Shown here: positions 38,566 to 51,749 of the stretch, one piece after another
Numbering within the stretch: position 1 is the stretch's first letter
Layout: each line of letters begins with the position of its first letter
Assembly: GCF_026213295.1 (NCBI RefSeq)
Contig: NC_079420.1
Location: 4,362,268-4,426,267, forward strand
Source of the DNA: Gadus chalcogrammus
Taxonomy: Eukaryota > Chordata > Actinopteri > Gadiformes > Gadidae
Length of the DNA: 64,000 nt
Direction: 5' to 3'
Made by a program: the position numbers and the translations under genes
Notes under the pieces: model-generated
Databases searched by the model: none
Told to the model about the DNA's origin: nothing
What the model saw: only the letters and a program-made list of their open reading frames with translations

Positions 38566-41500
38566 CCTGACGAAAATCGTTACCTTTTTTTGTTTTTTTG
38601 TTGGTGCAAAGTAAAAGTCTTGATCATGAAGCCGTAGCTCCCATAAACGTAAGACAAGCAGAAATAACAAACCCAGCCGCCAATGATGATTAGGGCTGGT
38701 TAGAAAACTACGCAGGAAACTTCTAAAAGACCTGCTGTGATTGTTGGCAGTGGGAGACTTTGACGACTCGATGTACTTATCACTGACTCACGCAGACAAA
38801 CCCCCACTAAATCAACTTTTATAAAGGCAACGTCTCTTTCACACACAAAGAAATCAAGATCCGGACACAAAGACATGAATAAATGGCCCTTGATATGACA
38901 AGATTTATATTTATTTGGTCTATTTACAAAATGCAGAAGATTAAATACTCTGCTTATCCCCAGAGGGAATTCCATGTGCTAATTAATGAATACGAACTTC
39001 ACAAACGTGTATTTAACCGATGAGAAACTCACAGGAAACCCTTTACTCTGGGTTATTAGAACCATGAAACTTCATTGTCATGGGGAACTGTGGGTTTGGG
39101 GATGAGAGGTTTTGAGATGGGCAGAGCAGAATCAGTCATGGTAGAATGGTAGTGCAGTAGAGGCTCTGTAATATAGATCTATGGAGCCGCCCCGGCTCCG
39201 CAGAGGCACTGGATTGTGTTTTAAATGCATCATCCTCTCGCACAAAATGGGCAAGATGGGCTACAGTGCTGGAAGGGAAAGAAAGCCAACAAACTGAAAA
39301 AAAAAAATAACAGGTGTGAAAGAATCACGAAGAATATCTTCCAGAGGAGGTCAGAGCGGACGGGGTGTTCAATCCCCTGACAAAAGTTATGCTAGCAAAC
39401 TAGTGTATGATTAGATCAAATCTGTGAACGCTCATCGTTTGCATGCTGTCAATCAATATCAATTCTTTAATCCTAGCTCACTCCCGGTTAGTTTGGCCCA
39501 AGTTTCAACTCGCCTAACTGGCTTCCAGCAGTCAAATGAGGGATTTAAACTCTCCAATACGTCCAGTCAGCCAGTGAAAGGCATCACACCCCCCAGCGAA
39601 TCATTTACATTGACAACAGAGGGAGAGGCATTGAAAGGAACTTAAATCTACCCCCTGCCCTATAAATAATATTTAATCCCTCTCAGGAAGATGGCATTGG
39701 GTCATGAGACCCTTAGGATTTCATCTGTATTTATTATTGCATTTTTTATTGCACATTTTCCTTGCAACATGTCTTACACCCATCATGTCTAAGCCAGATA
39801 GCTTTCCGTTGATGCAAGGAAGGGACGCCAACGCATCTTTAAAGATAAGATCGATCAAACCAAGGTGTCCCCTAGAGATACCTTTTAAGGTTGTTAGAGT
39901 TTCATGTCAATGATACAAGATGTAAGTGCCTGTTATATACTTCGTCTTAAAACAGGGTGCAGTATTGTAGCTTTGATGCTCAGCATTTAAAATTTGTACT
40001 GCAGTCGAAATTCACAATATTGGAGAGAGTTGTCTCCGCCCTCCCTTTCCTCCCCAGACCTGATTCTTACGCGGGTTGCCAGGTTGAGGGCATTGAACGG
40101 GAACGCAAGACGAGCTGGGCTGAACGTTATATTTTGGGAAGAGCGCAGTTATTCTATTCAACAATGACAAGCTATGGCGAGTCCTATGCTGTAAAGTTGG
40201 TTAGCTACGGTATACTTTTGTAATTTATTTAGTGTTGTCAAGTTATAAAAGAGCTCAGGTGGCATTAGTCTTGAAATCTTTCTGGGCTTTTTTGGCCGGG
40301 AAAAAAATATTGTGCAATGTTTACTAGATTATTAGAGAAAAGTGAATCACAAAAGACAGGCCAAAACCAAAAACAACTTTCCGATTCCGGAACATCAATT
40401 TCAAAGGAGAACATACTGCCTGTAGTATTGTGGACTGGTCGGAGATACCAGTTATTCGATTTAGTAATTTCCATAATCTCTAATGACATATTATTGTTTA
40501 TTAAAATACATTTGTTAGCTATAGCTGCTTTATGTAGCAAGTATTAGATCAGTTGAATGGGTAGCAGTCGATAGGCTTGCATTGTCAAGTAAATTCACCA
40601 TTAGATATTTATTTCAACAAACAATCAGGTGTGCTCTTAACAAGAAGGCACAAGTATGTATGAATGTATTACAATGCAAACTTAATTAGTGCCAATGTAA
40701 GTGGTGCATTACTTGTCTGTTATTCTTGAGGTTTTCTTTTCCTATTTCATTGGTCATTTATTCTTTTAATCATTCCTGATGGCCACTTCAGTTTTCATCA
40801 TCTTTGCCAATATTATTCCAGGAATAGCAGTAGGCTAATGCTTGTGGACACAATGCCTCAACATGAACAATGGATAATTTATGTAATGGAGTATCCTGGA
40901 AATCAATATATTTTTTAAATACCAACCTCAGAGGTAATGTTGTGTGTTCATATGCGATGCATCAACCACCCTGTCTGCAGGGTTGCCGGCTGTTAAAACA
41001 TCTTGGCAATGTTGATACACCATTCTACTGCTCATGCGCAGGTTATATTAACCAAATTGCGAGTAAATAGATTTCACGAAGAATAATAGCCATCAGCAGT
41101 TGGATGCAATAAAGAAAGCATGGATCGAACATGAGAAGGAAAAAAATAAAATCGTATTAAGGTGTGCTGATGCCTGGAATGCAGGAAAAGGAAGAAGTAG
41201 CCTGAATAATCCCCACCTGCAATCTTTATGAGCGAAGCCACCTTGCCTTAATGTTCTCCTTTGTATTCAATCCGGTGTTCGGTCAGCAAGCCTCAGATGA
41301 CAAAAACATGTTTCAAACAAGAAAAACAGAACGATAAAGTGTTTGGAAAATGGTGGTTTATTTGGAGCTTAACTGAGTTTGCTCGCTGCAATTTGTTCGT
41401 CTTTGATCCCTGGTTAGTTATGGATGAGCTCAACGTGGTAACGTAAAAACATTCATTTGAAGCAACGTTGAGTCTGAGCAAGGTTTGGTAAAGAGGGGCA

Positions 41501-44500
41501 GAGAAAGAATCTAAAGAGAGGCAACGCAATTATGAAAAGCGTGGCTAAGTGTTGCTCAGTGTTTAAAAAAAGACTCTTCTTTCTTTGAAGTATACAAATT
41601 ACTATAACTGATTATTATTAGTCATTTTTTTAGCCTTGACATCAGGGATCATCATTCAAGTTATTCAAATCATTGGAATTTGCCACCCCATTTTATTTAA
41701 GTGGCTTCCATCAAGAAAATCTAAATTATAGTTTTTTCACCAATTCAGTACATAGTTATTTATTCAGCCACAAATGAAGCAATTTTGTCGGATGTGATCT
41801 TTTTTTCAATTGAACGCCACACATTGCGTGCATTCACACCCAGTAATTAGCAAATTCCTTTGATAGAGAGACTGATAAATAGCCCTAGATTGTTTGCTTC
41901 CTCATGAAACTTTGATTTGATGCTTTTCTTGAGTGTGGGGTGGGTGAGACACATGAAGAAGGCTACTGCTTGCACGTGCAGTGGAACAACCTTTGCAGTT
42001 TGATCTGGCAACTTGTGAAATCACATTCACGTTCGCAAAGTATTACACAAGGAGAAAGAAATGGCAAACATCACATGTTTAACATGTGTGTTCAACCCGT
42101 AACAAGTAGTCCACTCGTGGAGAAATCCAACTCGCCGTTATTTATTAGGCTAAGCGAGAAGACAGCGGAAGGATCCAGTCAGCAGGGAGGCAGGATGGAG
42201 ATGTTTCCTTCCTTGTTTGCCAGGGTTGTGACCCTCACCATGCAGGGCCTAATACCAGTAACCACACAAACGGAAGATGGGAGCATCGCGAGTGATAAAA
42301 TCCTGCACACTGTGCGTGACAGAGCCAAAAATAGGCTATTTGGTGTTCATTTCAACATAGACCATGTCGGGGGCCATTGCTAATTTTGCCCCCTCCATTG
42401 TCTCGCCCTACCTTCTTTTTCTTTGTGTCACCCTTATTGCGATGCCTTAGAACTGGTCCGAGGCATGAATCCTATTTCATTCAGGACATTTTCTTTCCTT
42501 CGCTTTCATTAGAAATGTTCTATTACGGCTGGCCTGGTTTAATGGGTTCAATAAATGTGATTGGATTGCGCCGTTTTCTACACACAATGAAAAATGAACA
42601 AATATCCACGGTCATTTTCAATAGTCCCGCTGATTCAATGGCTCTGTTGATTTTGAACCTGTTCAATTATGTTCTCACCGAAAATCGCTTTGTACCCTAA
42701 TATAGATCATGCTACTAAGCATTGCGTGTCATTAATTTACCGGTTTGTGTTCTTTTTTTTAATAATGTACAAAGGATTATTTGAATAACGGCAGCAAAAC
42801 GACTCCACAATTAATTATTGGTGACCTCAGACTGCTATCCGTACAACATAACACAACACGCCGGGTAAAATAATTACTTGGGTAGCTGTTTGGGGTAACT
42901 GTAAATAGCTCTGAAATGGTTGAGGCCAAAATGTTGCGGATATGTTGTTCACAGCTTTTTGTTCAAAATAATAGTTGAATAAATGAATGCCGACCAATAA
43001 ATGGATCACAAACCAAAACAAAATGTTGCAGGAACCCCAAAGCTTGTATTTTCACACGTCTATGTGCGGTTAGGACCAAATACAAACGGTGTTGCATTGC
43101 CTTCGGTATTCCATTCGTTTTCCCGAGCGTAAACCCAGCCCCGAGACTGTAACATCTGCTACAGTAACTGCCTGAACTCATCATAGAGTTGAACACCCTT
43201 TGAACAGGATGTACCTCTACGGCAGAACATTCCTACACACTGCTTGCAGGCAGGCAAACGTGTTGTGTTTATGCTGGGACTCTGATTTACATCAAAGACA
43301 GATGGTATATACAAATGTACACACAATGGATTATTTAACATTTTCACAAGCAATGAACCAATGATTTCTTGTATCACGCTATCTGCAAATAAATGGATCA
43401 GGGAAGACGTTGATGGGGAGTATTTTTGCTGGCAGGCATACCTGATGAGGAATGCTTGGCTTGCCGTTTCTTCTACACGTTCAAAATGATGACATCAATT
43501 ATAAAACCGAATAAATCATGTACGCTTCCAAATGGTAAACAAACTTATCATGGAACTAAGAGAAAGGAAAAGTAGGCCTAGCTATTTATTTGACTTGGAA
43601 TTAAAAAATAACAGGCCGCCTGCCTTGCTTTGCAGGAAATATTAATTTGACAATTTATTTTCTCCCCAAGAAACCTTCCCCGTGTGTGAGTGGAACTTAG
43701 TTATAACTTATTATACACGCAGGCTCATTAAGCCATGGGTGCATTACAAGCATACAGGAGTGTTTTACGAGCATCACGTTTAGCTTGTTTGAATATCCCA
43801 TGCGTTGGTGAGAAAACCCATTAAAGTGCGATTTTAAAAGTCTCAAAGGTTCACTGCCTTCTGGTAACCGGATACGCTAGGGGTTTGAGACAAACCGAGG
43901 ATCGAGAAGGAAGATTGGCCAGGCAGACACTGTCCAAAACAAACGCGGTGCAATGAGAAATGGAGCAGATTGAACTCGGGGCGTTGGTTGACATGCAGTT
44001 GGGTGTATCGGTTGACTTCTTAAGAAACTTGAACGTAGTGAACAGGTTGGGGCGAATGGTTGCACTCTCTTGTTCTTCAACTGAGGATTGAACGGTACTG
44101 CTGTTGAATAGGTATGTTTTGTTATGTTAAGGTTGGGTTGTTTGAGGGTTGAGAGAGTTGGATGGATACACAGCAGGCCAGGTTGTGGCTGATGAGGTTA
44201 AATTAAATCAAACAATGTTATGATTTTGATTCGTTATCCTCGGGTTGTTTTTTTGGTTTCGAGCAGAATGGGTTGTGGAAGTTAGCTTATGGTATGTCAT
44301 ATGTTGGATGATTTATGTTGGGTTTGGTGTGGCAGCGCTCAGGTTAAGAAATTGAGGAAGTTGAAGTAGTAAGAATTACCAAAAAGCTCAAAGTCAGATT
44401 AAGGAGCGTATGAAATCGTAACATAAGATATCATATGATGAAGTAATATAATTATTGTGTGGCTTGAAGGGTAAACCTTCATTTCGTTGAGAGGCCCAAG

Positions 44501-45169
44501 GGTTGCTCTTGCAATATGATGTTGATTTTTTTGATATCTGGTATCACATGAGTTACACAGTAAAAAACGAACAAATGAGTCATGCCCAATGACACCAGAC
44601 TTCATTCAGCCACCACAGAACCAGGCTGTACTTCTCAGTGATGTTTCTAGAACAGCACCAGAGGCGATACAGTAGCATAGCCAAAGCCCTTGACCCTTGA
44701 ACCCTGAGAAATTCAACACATTCCGAAAAGTCCAGCCCACAGGCACGAGGGCCATGTGTGAAATTAATTTAAATTATATTAACCAAACTTCATCTAAAAA
44801 TGTCACCGAAAAAAAAGACATGTCCCACATCATGTCCCGGCCTCCTTTACCCAGCATGCAACCCAGCCATGGGCGGGATGAGGAGGTTAAGAAACGACAC
44901 GCCGTGACCCCACCCCCGCCATACATGTTCAGTCGGGCGCCCTCTGTCCTCCATATGGCTTTCACTTCTTCTCTATTCCCCCCCCCCAAACTGTCTCTCA
45001 TTCTGCCTCGTAGTACCTAGCCACATCTCTCCCTCTCGCTCCCTCTCTCCCCTCCTCTCACCTTTTCTCTCTCTCACCTTCTCTCTCTATCCCACACCTG
45101 CTCGTTAACTTGCATGGCCCCATTTCATTTTGTGCAGTCGGTGCCACCTCCCGCCTTTCTCTCGTTCAG
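38566..45169. other. Long unannotated stretch, no gene supported
   Basis: About 6.6 kb almost free of simple repeats. The longest frame, 147 codons at 41940-42383 (plus), has no recognised domain. The portion 42450-42700 (CCTGGTTTAATGGGTTCAAT, ATGTGATTGGATTGCGCCG, GCTGATTCAATGGCT) and 43590-43680 (GAAATATTAATTTGACAATT) are balanced, complex sequence and good places to look for conserved non-coding elements. The section 44040-44350 has a G/T-biased plus strand (GGTTGGGTTGTTTGAGGGTT) without a clear period. Confidence 0.5.
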
Positions 45170-45175
45170 TCATGT

Positions 45176-45197
45176 GTTCTCTCTCTCTCTGGCTCTA

Positions 45198-45232
<35 letters not shown>

Positions 45233-45415
45233 CTCTATCTTTCTCTCTCTCTCGCTCTCACTTTCGCTCTCTCTCTCTCTTTCTCTATCTCTCTCTCTGG
45301 CTCGCTCTCTCTCTCTGGCTGCCGCTCTCTCTCTCTGTCTCTCTCTCTGTCTCTCTCTGTCTCTCTCTCTGTCTCTCTCACTCTGTCTCTTTCTCTGGCT
45401 CTCTCTCTTTCTCCT
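45176..45415 (+). repeat. (CT)n-rich imperfect repeat
   Basis: CTCTCT runs broken by GGCTCTAT, CTGGCT and CTGTCT for about 240 bases. The segment at 45186-45202 (CTCTGGCTCTATCTTTC) recurs at 45227-45245, showing local unit duplication. Ser/Leu frames (plus) and Arg/Glu frames (minus) up to 145 codons are artefacts. Confidence 0.92.
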
Positions 45416-46667
45416 TTTTCCTGCCACCAGCGTGGGAGGATTAGTCAGGCAGAGAGAAAGAGGGAGCGAGAGAGAGAGGAGGCAAAAGCACTAAACGATC
45501 GTTTTGAATTCAGGCAAAATACATTTGGGCTGCTCAGACCAAAATGAAACGTTTAAGCTTCCGCAGTGTTTTCCCTGCCACATCTAACTCAATATAAGAG
45601 TATAATGGGGTCATTTCCAACTGATCTCACCTAAAGCCTGCCGTTATTTAGGTGAGGCAATATAACTTTATCCAAGGTTTATTTAAGCTTGGAAAGATGA
45701 GGTACAGTTAGATACTAAGGCCACCATCTAACATTAATCAAGGACAGAAGTTATTAAATGTATTTAATAAAATCTCTCTATGGCTCTCTCCCTCGAATTT
45801 ATGACATTTATTTAGCAAATTCTCGGTGACCACGGTGCGATCGTCTTAGAGGAAAGGTAAAACATAGACACTTTATCGAAACATTTTCAAATATAAAAAT
45901 TTCTACCTGGTCAATCGAGCGATTTGAATAGGTGAAAGAACTGGGGCTGGGCTGGCAGAAGTCCACCAGAACAACATCTGTGTGCTGGTCCATAAAGATA
46001 TTCTCGAAACAAAACAGAGGCTAGGCCTCATTAAGTCTGTCTGGACATATTATAAACTATACTATTACTCACCGGGCACGACAGGCAAAAAAACAAATCT
46101 AGCGGCACTTCAATGTAAGATTATCTATCACAGAAGTGACACCAAACTCATTTTGATGGCATGCCTCCATGAGCTGTATGGAACATTGTACCATGCTGCT
46201 CATTGGCTTAATGTTTCTAATTACAAAATGATTAAAAAATAACACAAAGATGTAGCTTTCTTTTTTAAATATCTTTATTTTAATGCTTCATTTGTTTTAT
46301 TCTCTGCCTGAGAATAAAAAATGCACCCATCATAGTGAGTTAGAATGCTGTAGTCTGGAAGTGGAAACATGAAACTGAGATGCATATTAGCACAGTTTAG
46401 AACGCAAGTCCTCTCACTATCCATTATTTCCATCCAATAAGAAAAGTCCTGTTCTGGGCATTCAAGTGCAATGTGCATATTGACAGTGTGACACAGCCCC
46501 AGTTGACACATCCTAGTTCTGTCGTACTGTCTGCTAAACCTTGAAGCCAGCACTGAGGCTCGACTCGAATCAATCGCGAGGTACCAGCTCCAACCGGGCT
46601 TTCAGGAGTCCTGCTGGGCTTACCTTCTCTGAACTGGGTAACTGGGAAGCCCGTTTTACTGTTTGTT
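45416..46667. other. Unannotated stretch with a small hairpin
   Basis: A 10 bp perfect stem, CTCACCTAAA/TTTAGGTGAG with an 11-nt loop, lies at 45626-45656. A candidate exon on the minus strand is listed separately. Otherwise no gene-like content is seen. Confidence 0.5.
45907..46002 (-). other. Candidate minus-strand coding exon
   Basis: On the minus strand TCTGTTTTGTTTCGAG| is a serviceable 3' splice site, and CAG|GTAGAA 96 nt later is a 5' splice site. The 32 codons between are open, with G/C-rich third positions, and include HTDVVLVDFCQPSPSSF and SNRSIDQ; there is an ATG at 45991-45993. The flanks are AT-rich, so the composition shift is notable. No homologue is recognised, and this may be chance or a decayed retrogene piece. 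Confidence 0.17.
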
Positions 46668-46670
46668 TTA

Positions 46671-46780
46671 GGCCCAATCCCATTTCTAGGCCCAATCCCA
46701 TTTCTACCCCTTACCCCTTCCCCTTACCACTCCCCCTTGTTTTGAAGGGGTAAGGGGAAGGGTAGAAATGGGATTGGGCC
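46671..46780. mobile_element. Palindromic MITE with TTA target duplication (Harbinger-like)
   Basis: The element starts GGCCCAATCCCATTTCTA, and the same sequence inverted closes it (TAGAAATGGGATTGGGCC). The arms continue as CCCCTTACCCCTTCCCCTT against AAGGGGTAAGGGGAAGGG, leaving a very short loop. TTA flanks both sides (46668-46670 and 46781-46783), the 3 bp target duplication known for PIF/Harbinger elements. The left tip is present twice in tandem (second copy from 46689), an 18 bp duplication of the terminal repeat. It is non-coding and 110 bp long. Superfamily assignment rests on the TTA duplication alone. Confidence 0.75.
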
Positions 46781-46783
46781 TTA

Positions 46784-49199
46784 CTCTCCCTCACGGCCGT
46801 GGCTGTCCTCCCTCACTCTCCTGAATGGGAGATTGAACGTCCCCTCAGTGAAAGTCTCAGGTAGCACACCTTCTCTCCCGTACAGATGGGTGCCTTTTGC
46901 CAAAGCTTTGATAAATCCCTTGACGGGAACACCACACCAGATGCCCGGTAGGAAAAGCACCAGGGAGGGCACACAGTATTTTGCGGCATGCATGCCACTT
47001 TCAGTTTACACAGACTTTAAGATTGTACCTTTTATTGAGTAGAGGCAATTCCACTTATATTATATCTCTGGATCCTGACCTTGGCTTTAATACTGCCAGC
47101 AGTTTGATTCCCACATGGGGCTGGCCATGTCTATGCATGTTTATCTATATCTATAGATATACATACAGACCAACTTCCTATATTTTTGTGTAATCAAACT
47201 GAACATCAGTCCTTCTGTTTGATACTAGATATTCAAAGGCATCCTGTCAACGAGAACCAGACCTGCCTTCCCCAGTACTGTTGAGGCTGAAGGCTCTTGA
47301 AACGACAAAGGTAATTAGCTGTTTTTTATCAGCTGCTTTTATATTGTGTCTGCCTAGTCCCAAAGTCCTTCCTCCCAAGTGGTCCTAACGTCAGCAGGTT
47401 TTCTTTGTCTCCTTTTCAGTCCTTTTATATTTGACTAATACAAACTTTAAGTACTTCCTTTTATTACTTTTAATCATTGTATTTCCCTTTTGTGCTAAAC
47501 ATTTGTGTCCCGTCTTCAAGTGAAGCTCTTGAGAGGCGTTTGAATAATTATATTATTTGTTTTATTAGTTACGACATGAACAACATCATTAATAATTCTC
47601 ATCATCAACCTAGTTAACCTAGTCCTACTACTTGCAATCGTTCCTAGGGGTTTCTCCATCGATGTATCACACTCGCATGACAACAAGCCACTGCTACTGC
47701 ATTCAATGTGACCTATCCTCTTAATACGCAGATTTATGCATTTATGCCACACTCGCTCATGCAATAATATGCTTCACAATGCATGTCATCTCCCAGTATG
47801 TTCCCTATAAGCAAGAGGCATTTGGATGAGTAGGGTGGAAAGAGACGTTCACTATAGTAATGTCTTGTTCGCTGGTGGTTTACACACAATAGTATGGCCT
47901 TAATGACTTCTGTGCTCTGTCTCTCTCTTCTGCAATATGCATAAGAACGACATGACACCAGAGTCTGCACGTACACATGCATATCTGTACATTGTGTGTG
48001 TGTGTGTGTGTGTTTGTGTTATGCGGCTAAATTTGTGCATCAGCCAGTGTGTGTGTGTATACACGTGAGAGTATGTGTGTGTGTACATGTGAGTGTTGTG
48101 TACGTAGCCCTGGATGGGTTGATGTTCCTCAGTAGTGTTCCGCTGTGTGACGTGTCTTCAGAATGCAGTGAGTCCATCTCTCACGCCATCCGCATCCAGC
48201 CCTCCTTGTTGTCTCTGGCGTCTCGCAAGGCTAGCAAAACCAATTGTAGCCGACACATGCTAACAGGAGCTTCAGCCGTCAACTGACAAAAGCTGTTTGC
48301 CTGTCCGTCTGTCCGTCGCCCCCTCGTACGGACTTGTGTGGAAGGCTCCAGCATAAACCCAGACAGTAGATTGACTGGAGTTTGGTTCATTTGAAAACTT
48401 GCCCTTTTCTTTTTAATTCACAGAATGTCAAAATAAATTATCAATGCAATATTTACCTATCAGACATGGTAGGTGAATACTGGCTGCGTTTGAATTTGGA
48501 ACAATTAGCCGTCTACAATTTTGACAGGCAAAGGTGTAAACAAAAAATTGTATCTTTTACTCAGAATTCAGACCTTGTTCCTGCATTGGCTGGGGAAGTT
48601 TGAAGACAACTCCATAGAAATACATTATGCATGGGAATGCATCGCAGGTTCAGTTGCTGGAGACAGACAAGCTACCTCTCTCAGTACACAACACATTGCA
48701 GCAGCCTTAGCCAAAGAAGTGACAGAAGGACTAGCATGGGAACCTACCTCTCTCCCTGCCTCTCCACAGTTGTGGCTGCCTCAAATGTACGAATGCCTAT
48801 GGATCCAGCATATCGAGCGCTTTTCCTCCAACAACTAACATTGTTGAATAGCATATATTTTTTATTCCACAGTGGTAGCATGGCCACTGGCCATGTCAGT
48901 GTGGTTGTCTGTATATTTTAAGACACAACAGCCAAGTTTACTGTAACAAAAAATTATATTTATTTTTTATTTTCTGTTGCAGTACTGTTAACCATCAGTA
49001 GGGGTCCCTATTGTGCTTCAATACGCCCACTTTTTTGTTTTTTTCTAGAAGACATACATCTTCCAATATTTACCTTCCTTTGGCTGAATTGTATGTACAC
49101 AATTAAGCAATCCAACTGAAATCAACCTTTTGGTGCTGTGAGGTTAATATTTTCTGTCGGTTACCTGTCGGTCTCCAAACATCAAATTATTGATGCTGT
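46784..49199. other. Unannotated stretch with short GT repeats
   Basis: (GT)n of about 21 bases at 47994-48014 and broken GT runs at 48044-48095. A segment at 46790-47000 is GC-richer and carries a 69-codon plus frame that I do not recognise. A 105-codon frame at 48521-48838 is likewise unassigned. Confidence 0.5.
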
Positions 49200-49207
49200 A
49201 TGCGGTT

Positions 49208-49520
49208 CTAGCAAAGTAGATATATAGATAGATAGACCAGACCTAGCCCAAAACATTTGGACCCTTGGAAGGATGGATAAACAGACAGACAGACAGACAG
49301 ACAGACAGCAATCTAGACAGAGATAGCTAGAGAAAGAGAATGATAGTCTGGTGAAATAATGGAAGATGGAAGAAAATACAGATATACATTTACATAGATA
49401 GACAGACGGATCTAGATATTTAAATAGATAGTCATAGGCTTGTGACCAGAACGATAAACATTGACATAGATGGATGGTTAGACAGACAGACCGATACATA
49501 GATAGTTATATAGATAGTTA
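49208..49520 (+). repeat. ATAG/ACAG tetranucleotide repeat region
   Basis: (ACAG)7 is perfect at 49281-49308, with ATAGATAG words at 49221-49237 and scattered related units (ATAGACAGACGG, TAGACAGACAGACC) to about 49520. This is an expanded and partly decayed compound tetranucleotide array. Confidence 0.9.
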
Positions 49521-50433
<913 letters not shown>

Positions 50434-50689
50434 TGATCTCTCCATCCCTCTCCATTCTCACCTCTCTTCCTCCACTGGGTATGGTAGAGCTCGAAGCTCT
50501 GGAAGGAGAACAGCGATAGAGGGAGCAGAGAGGGTGGGGGGGGGAGTTGACAAAGAAACAGGGATCGGAGGGGTGGGGGTGAGTAATGTGATCTGAACGT
50601 TGGACAGAAGGAGGAGGAAGAATTGTTTGGTGTTTTCTCTGCAGAACAGAGCAACGGAGGACGATGAAGAGAGAACGATTTTGTTTGTT

Positions 50690-50752
50690 GGTGAGGTGGG
50701 GGGGGAGGAGTGGGGGGGGGGGGGGGGGGAAGGGGCAGGGGGGCGGGGGGGT
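50690..50752 (+). repeat. G-rich tract with G18 run
   Basis: Runs of 7, 18, 4, 6 and 7 G occur within about 60 bases, separated by one or a few bases. This satisfies the usual G3+ x4 quadruplex rule many times over. Confidence 0.85.
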
Positions 50753-51067
50753 ATGAACAACAAGAGAGAAAGAGCAAGAGAGCCATTAGTGAAAAAAATT
50801 GACTCTTTCAACACCATCGGAAAAACCCCGGCACACCGACGCAGTTAGTGTTGATACGAAAGACAAAGCAAAAACAAAGAAAGCGGCATCCACCCTTAAG
50901 GGGGCCAGTGCAACGTGTATCAGTGTGTGTGTGTGTTTTCTCCTACCTACAACAGATGCAGCCCAGTGTATTTGTTATGTAGGCGCTGAGCGATGCCGGC
51001 TCAAATATCCCTGACACAGTCACAGTCCACTGAGGCAGGGATAGGTGTGTGTGCATCCCTTCGGGCA
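50753..51067. other. Unannotated stretch, no gene seen
   Basis: Mixed sequence with a short GT run (50923-50936); no coding support. Confidence 0.55.
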
Positions 51068-51107
51068 GGTGGGTGGGTGGGTGGGTGGGTGGTTGGGTGG
51101 GGGGGGC
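51068..51107 (+). repeat. (GTGG)n/(GGGT)n repeat, quadruplex-forming
   Basis: GGTGGGTGGGTGGGTGGGTG and its continuation up to a GGGGGG run give at least six GGG tracts spaced by single T, an optimal spacing for a parallel G-quadruplex. Confidence 0.9.
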
Positions 51108-51248
51108 GGTTAGCAGTGCGTATCTGAAGGCTGACCCTGTGTGTGCCGGACCAAGGCTAGAGCGGGCTGCTGCAGTCCCTTTCTTCCTCCATGGCCTGAA
51201 GCGAGGTAATACGGAAACCAACACAAAGGATTTGCTTGTGAAGGACTC

Positions 51249-51291
51249 TGTGTGTGTGTGTGTGTGTGTGTGTTTGCACAGTTGGGGCTTG

Positions 51292-51323
<32 letters not shown>
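51249..51323 (+). repeat. Two (GT)n microsatellites
   Basis: GT runs at about 51249-51272 and 51297-51323 are separated by a 24-base unique spacer. GTGCGTGCGTGCG follows the second. Confidence 0.93.
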
Positions 51324-51328
<5 letters not shown>

Positions 51329-51488
51329 CGTGCGAAAGAATCCAGTGTTGGCCTGCATTTGCATTTGTGTGTTGGTGATGCAAGTCTGTGTGTGTGTTTG
51401 TGTCTCCTGTGTGGAGTACAATGATGCTCTTTTTTGAACAGTGCAGTGTATAAGCATCACTTCCTGTTGTTTATGCCACAGGCGACAC

Positions 51489-51530
51489 ACGAGAGAGAGG
51501 GAGAGGGAGGGGGGGAGAGAGGGGGGAGGG

Positions 51531-51561
<31 letters not shown>

Positions 51562-51694
51562 TAGCTGATGCAAGGTCAAACACACACGATGAAAGCCACA
51601 GGTGCCTTAAAAACATATGTCCCCCTAGCTGTCCCTCCTCCCCTCTCTTCCCATGGCTTTCTCCTTCACTCCCTTCTCTCCCCCTTACTCCTGT

Positions 51695-51727
<33 letters not shown>

Positions 51728-51743
51728 GTCTCTGTCTCTGTGT
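51489..51743 (+). repeat. (GA)n tract, spacer, then (CT)n/(GT)n tract
   Basis: GAGAGGGAGAGGGAGG-type sequence and pure AG at about 51531-51559 face CTCTCTCT and GTCTCTGTCTCTGTGTGTGT at about 51695-51748. The two tracts are complementary in sense and could pair over a ~135 base spacer. Confidence 0.85.
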
Positions 51744-51749
51744 GTGTCC

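Noticed and set aside
41940..42383. 147-codon plus-strand frame
   Set aside because: No domain, no splice signals at its edges, and ordinary composition; not enough to call a gene.
47085..47130. B-box-like CAGTTTGATTCCC suggesting a SINE
   Set aside because: No A box or conserved SINE body nearby; a single 11 bp match is weak.
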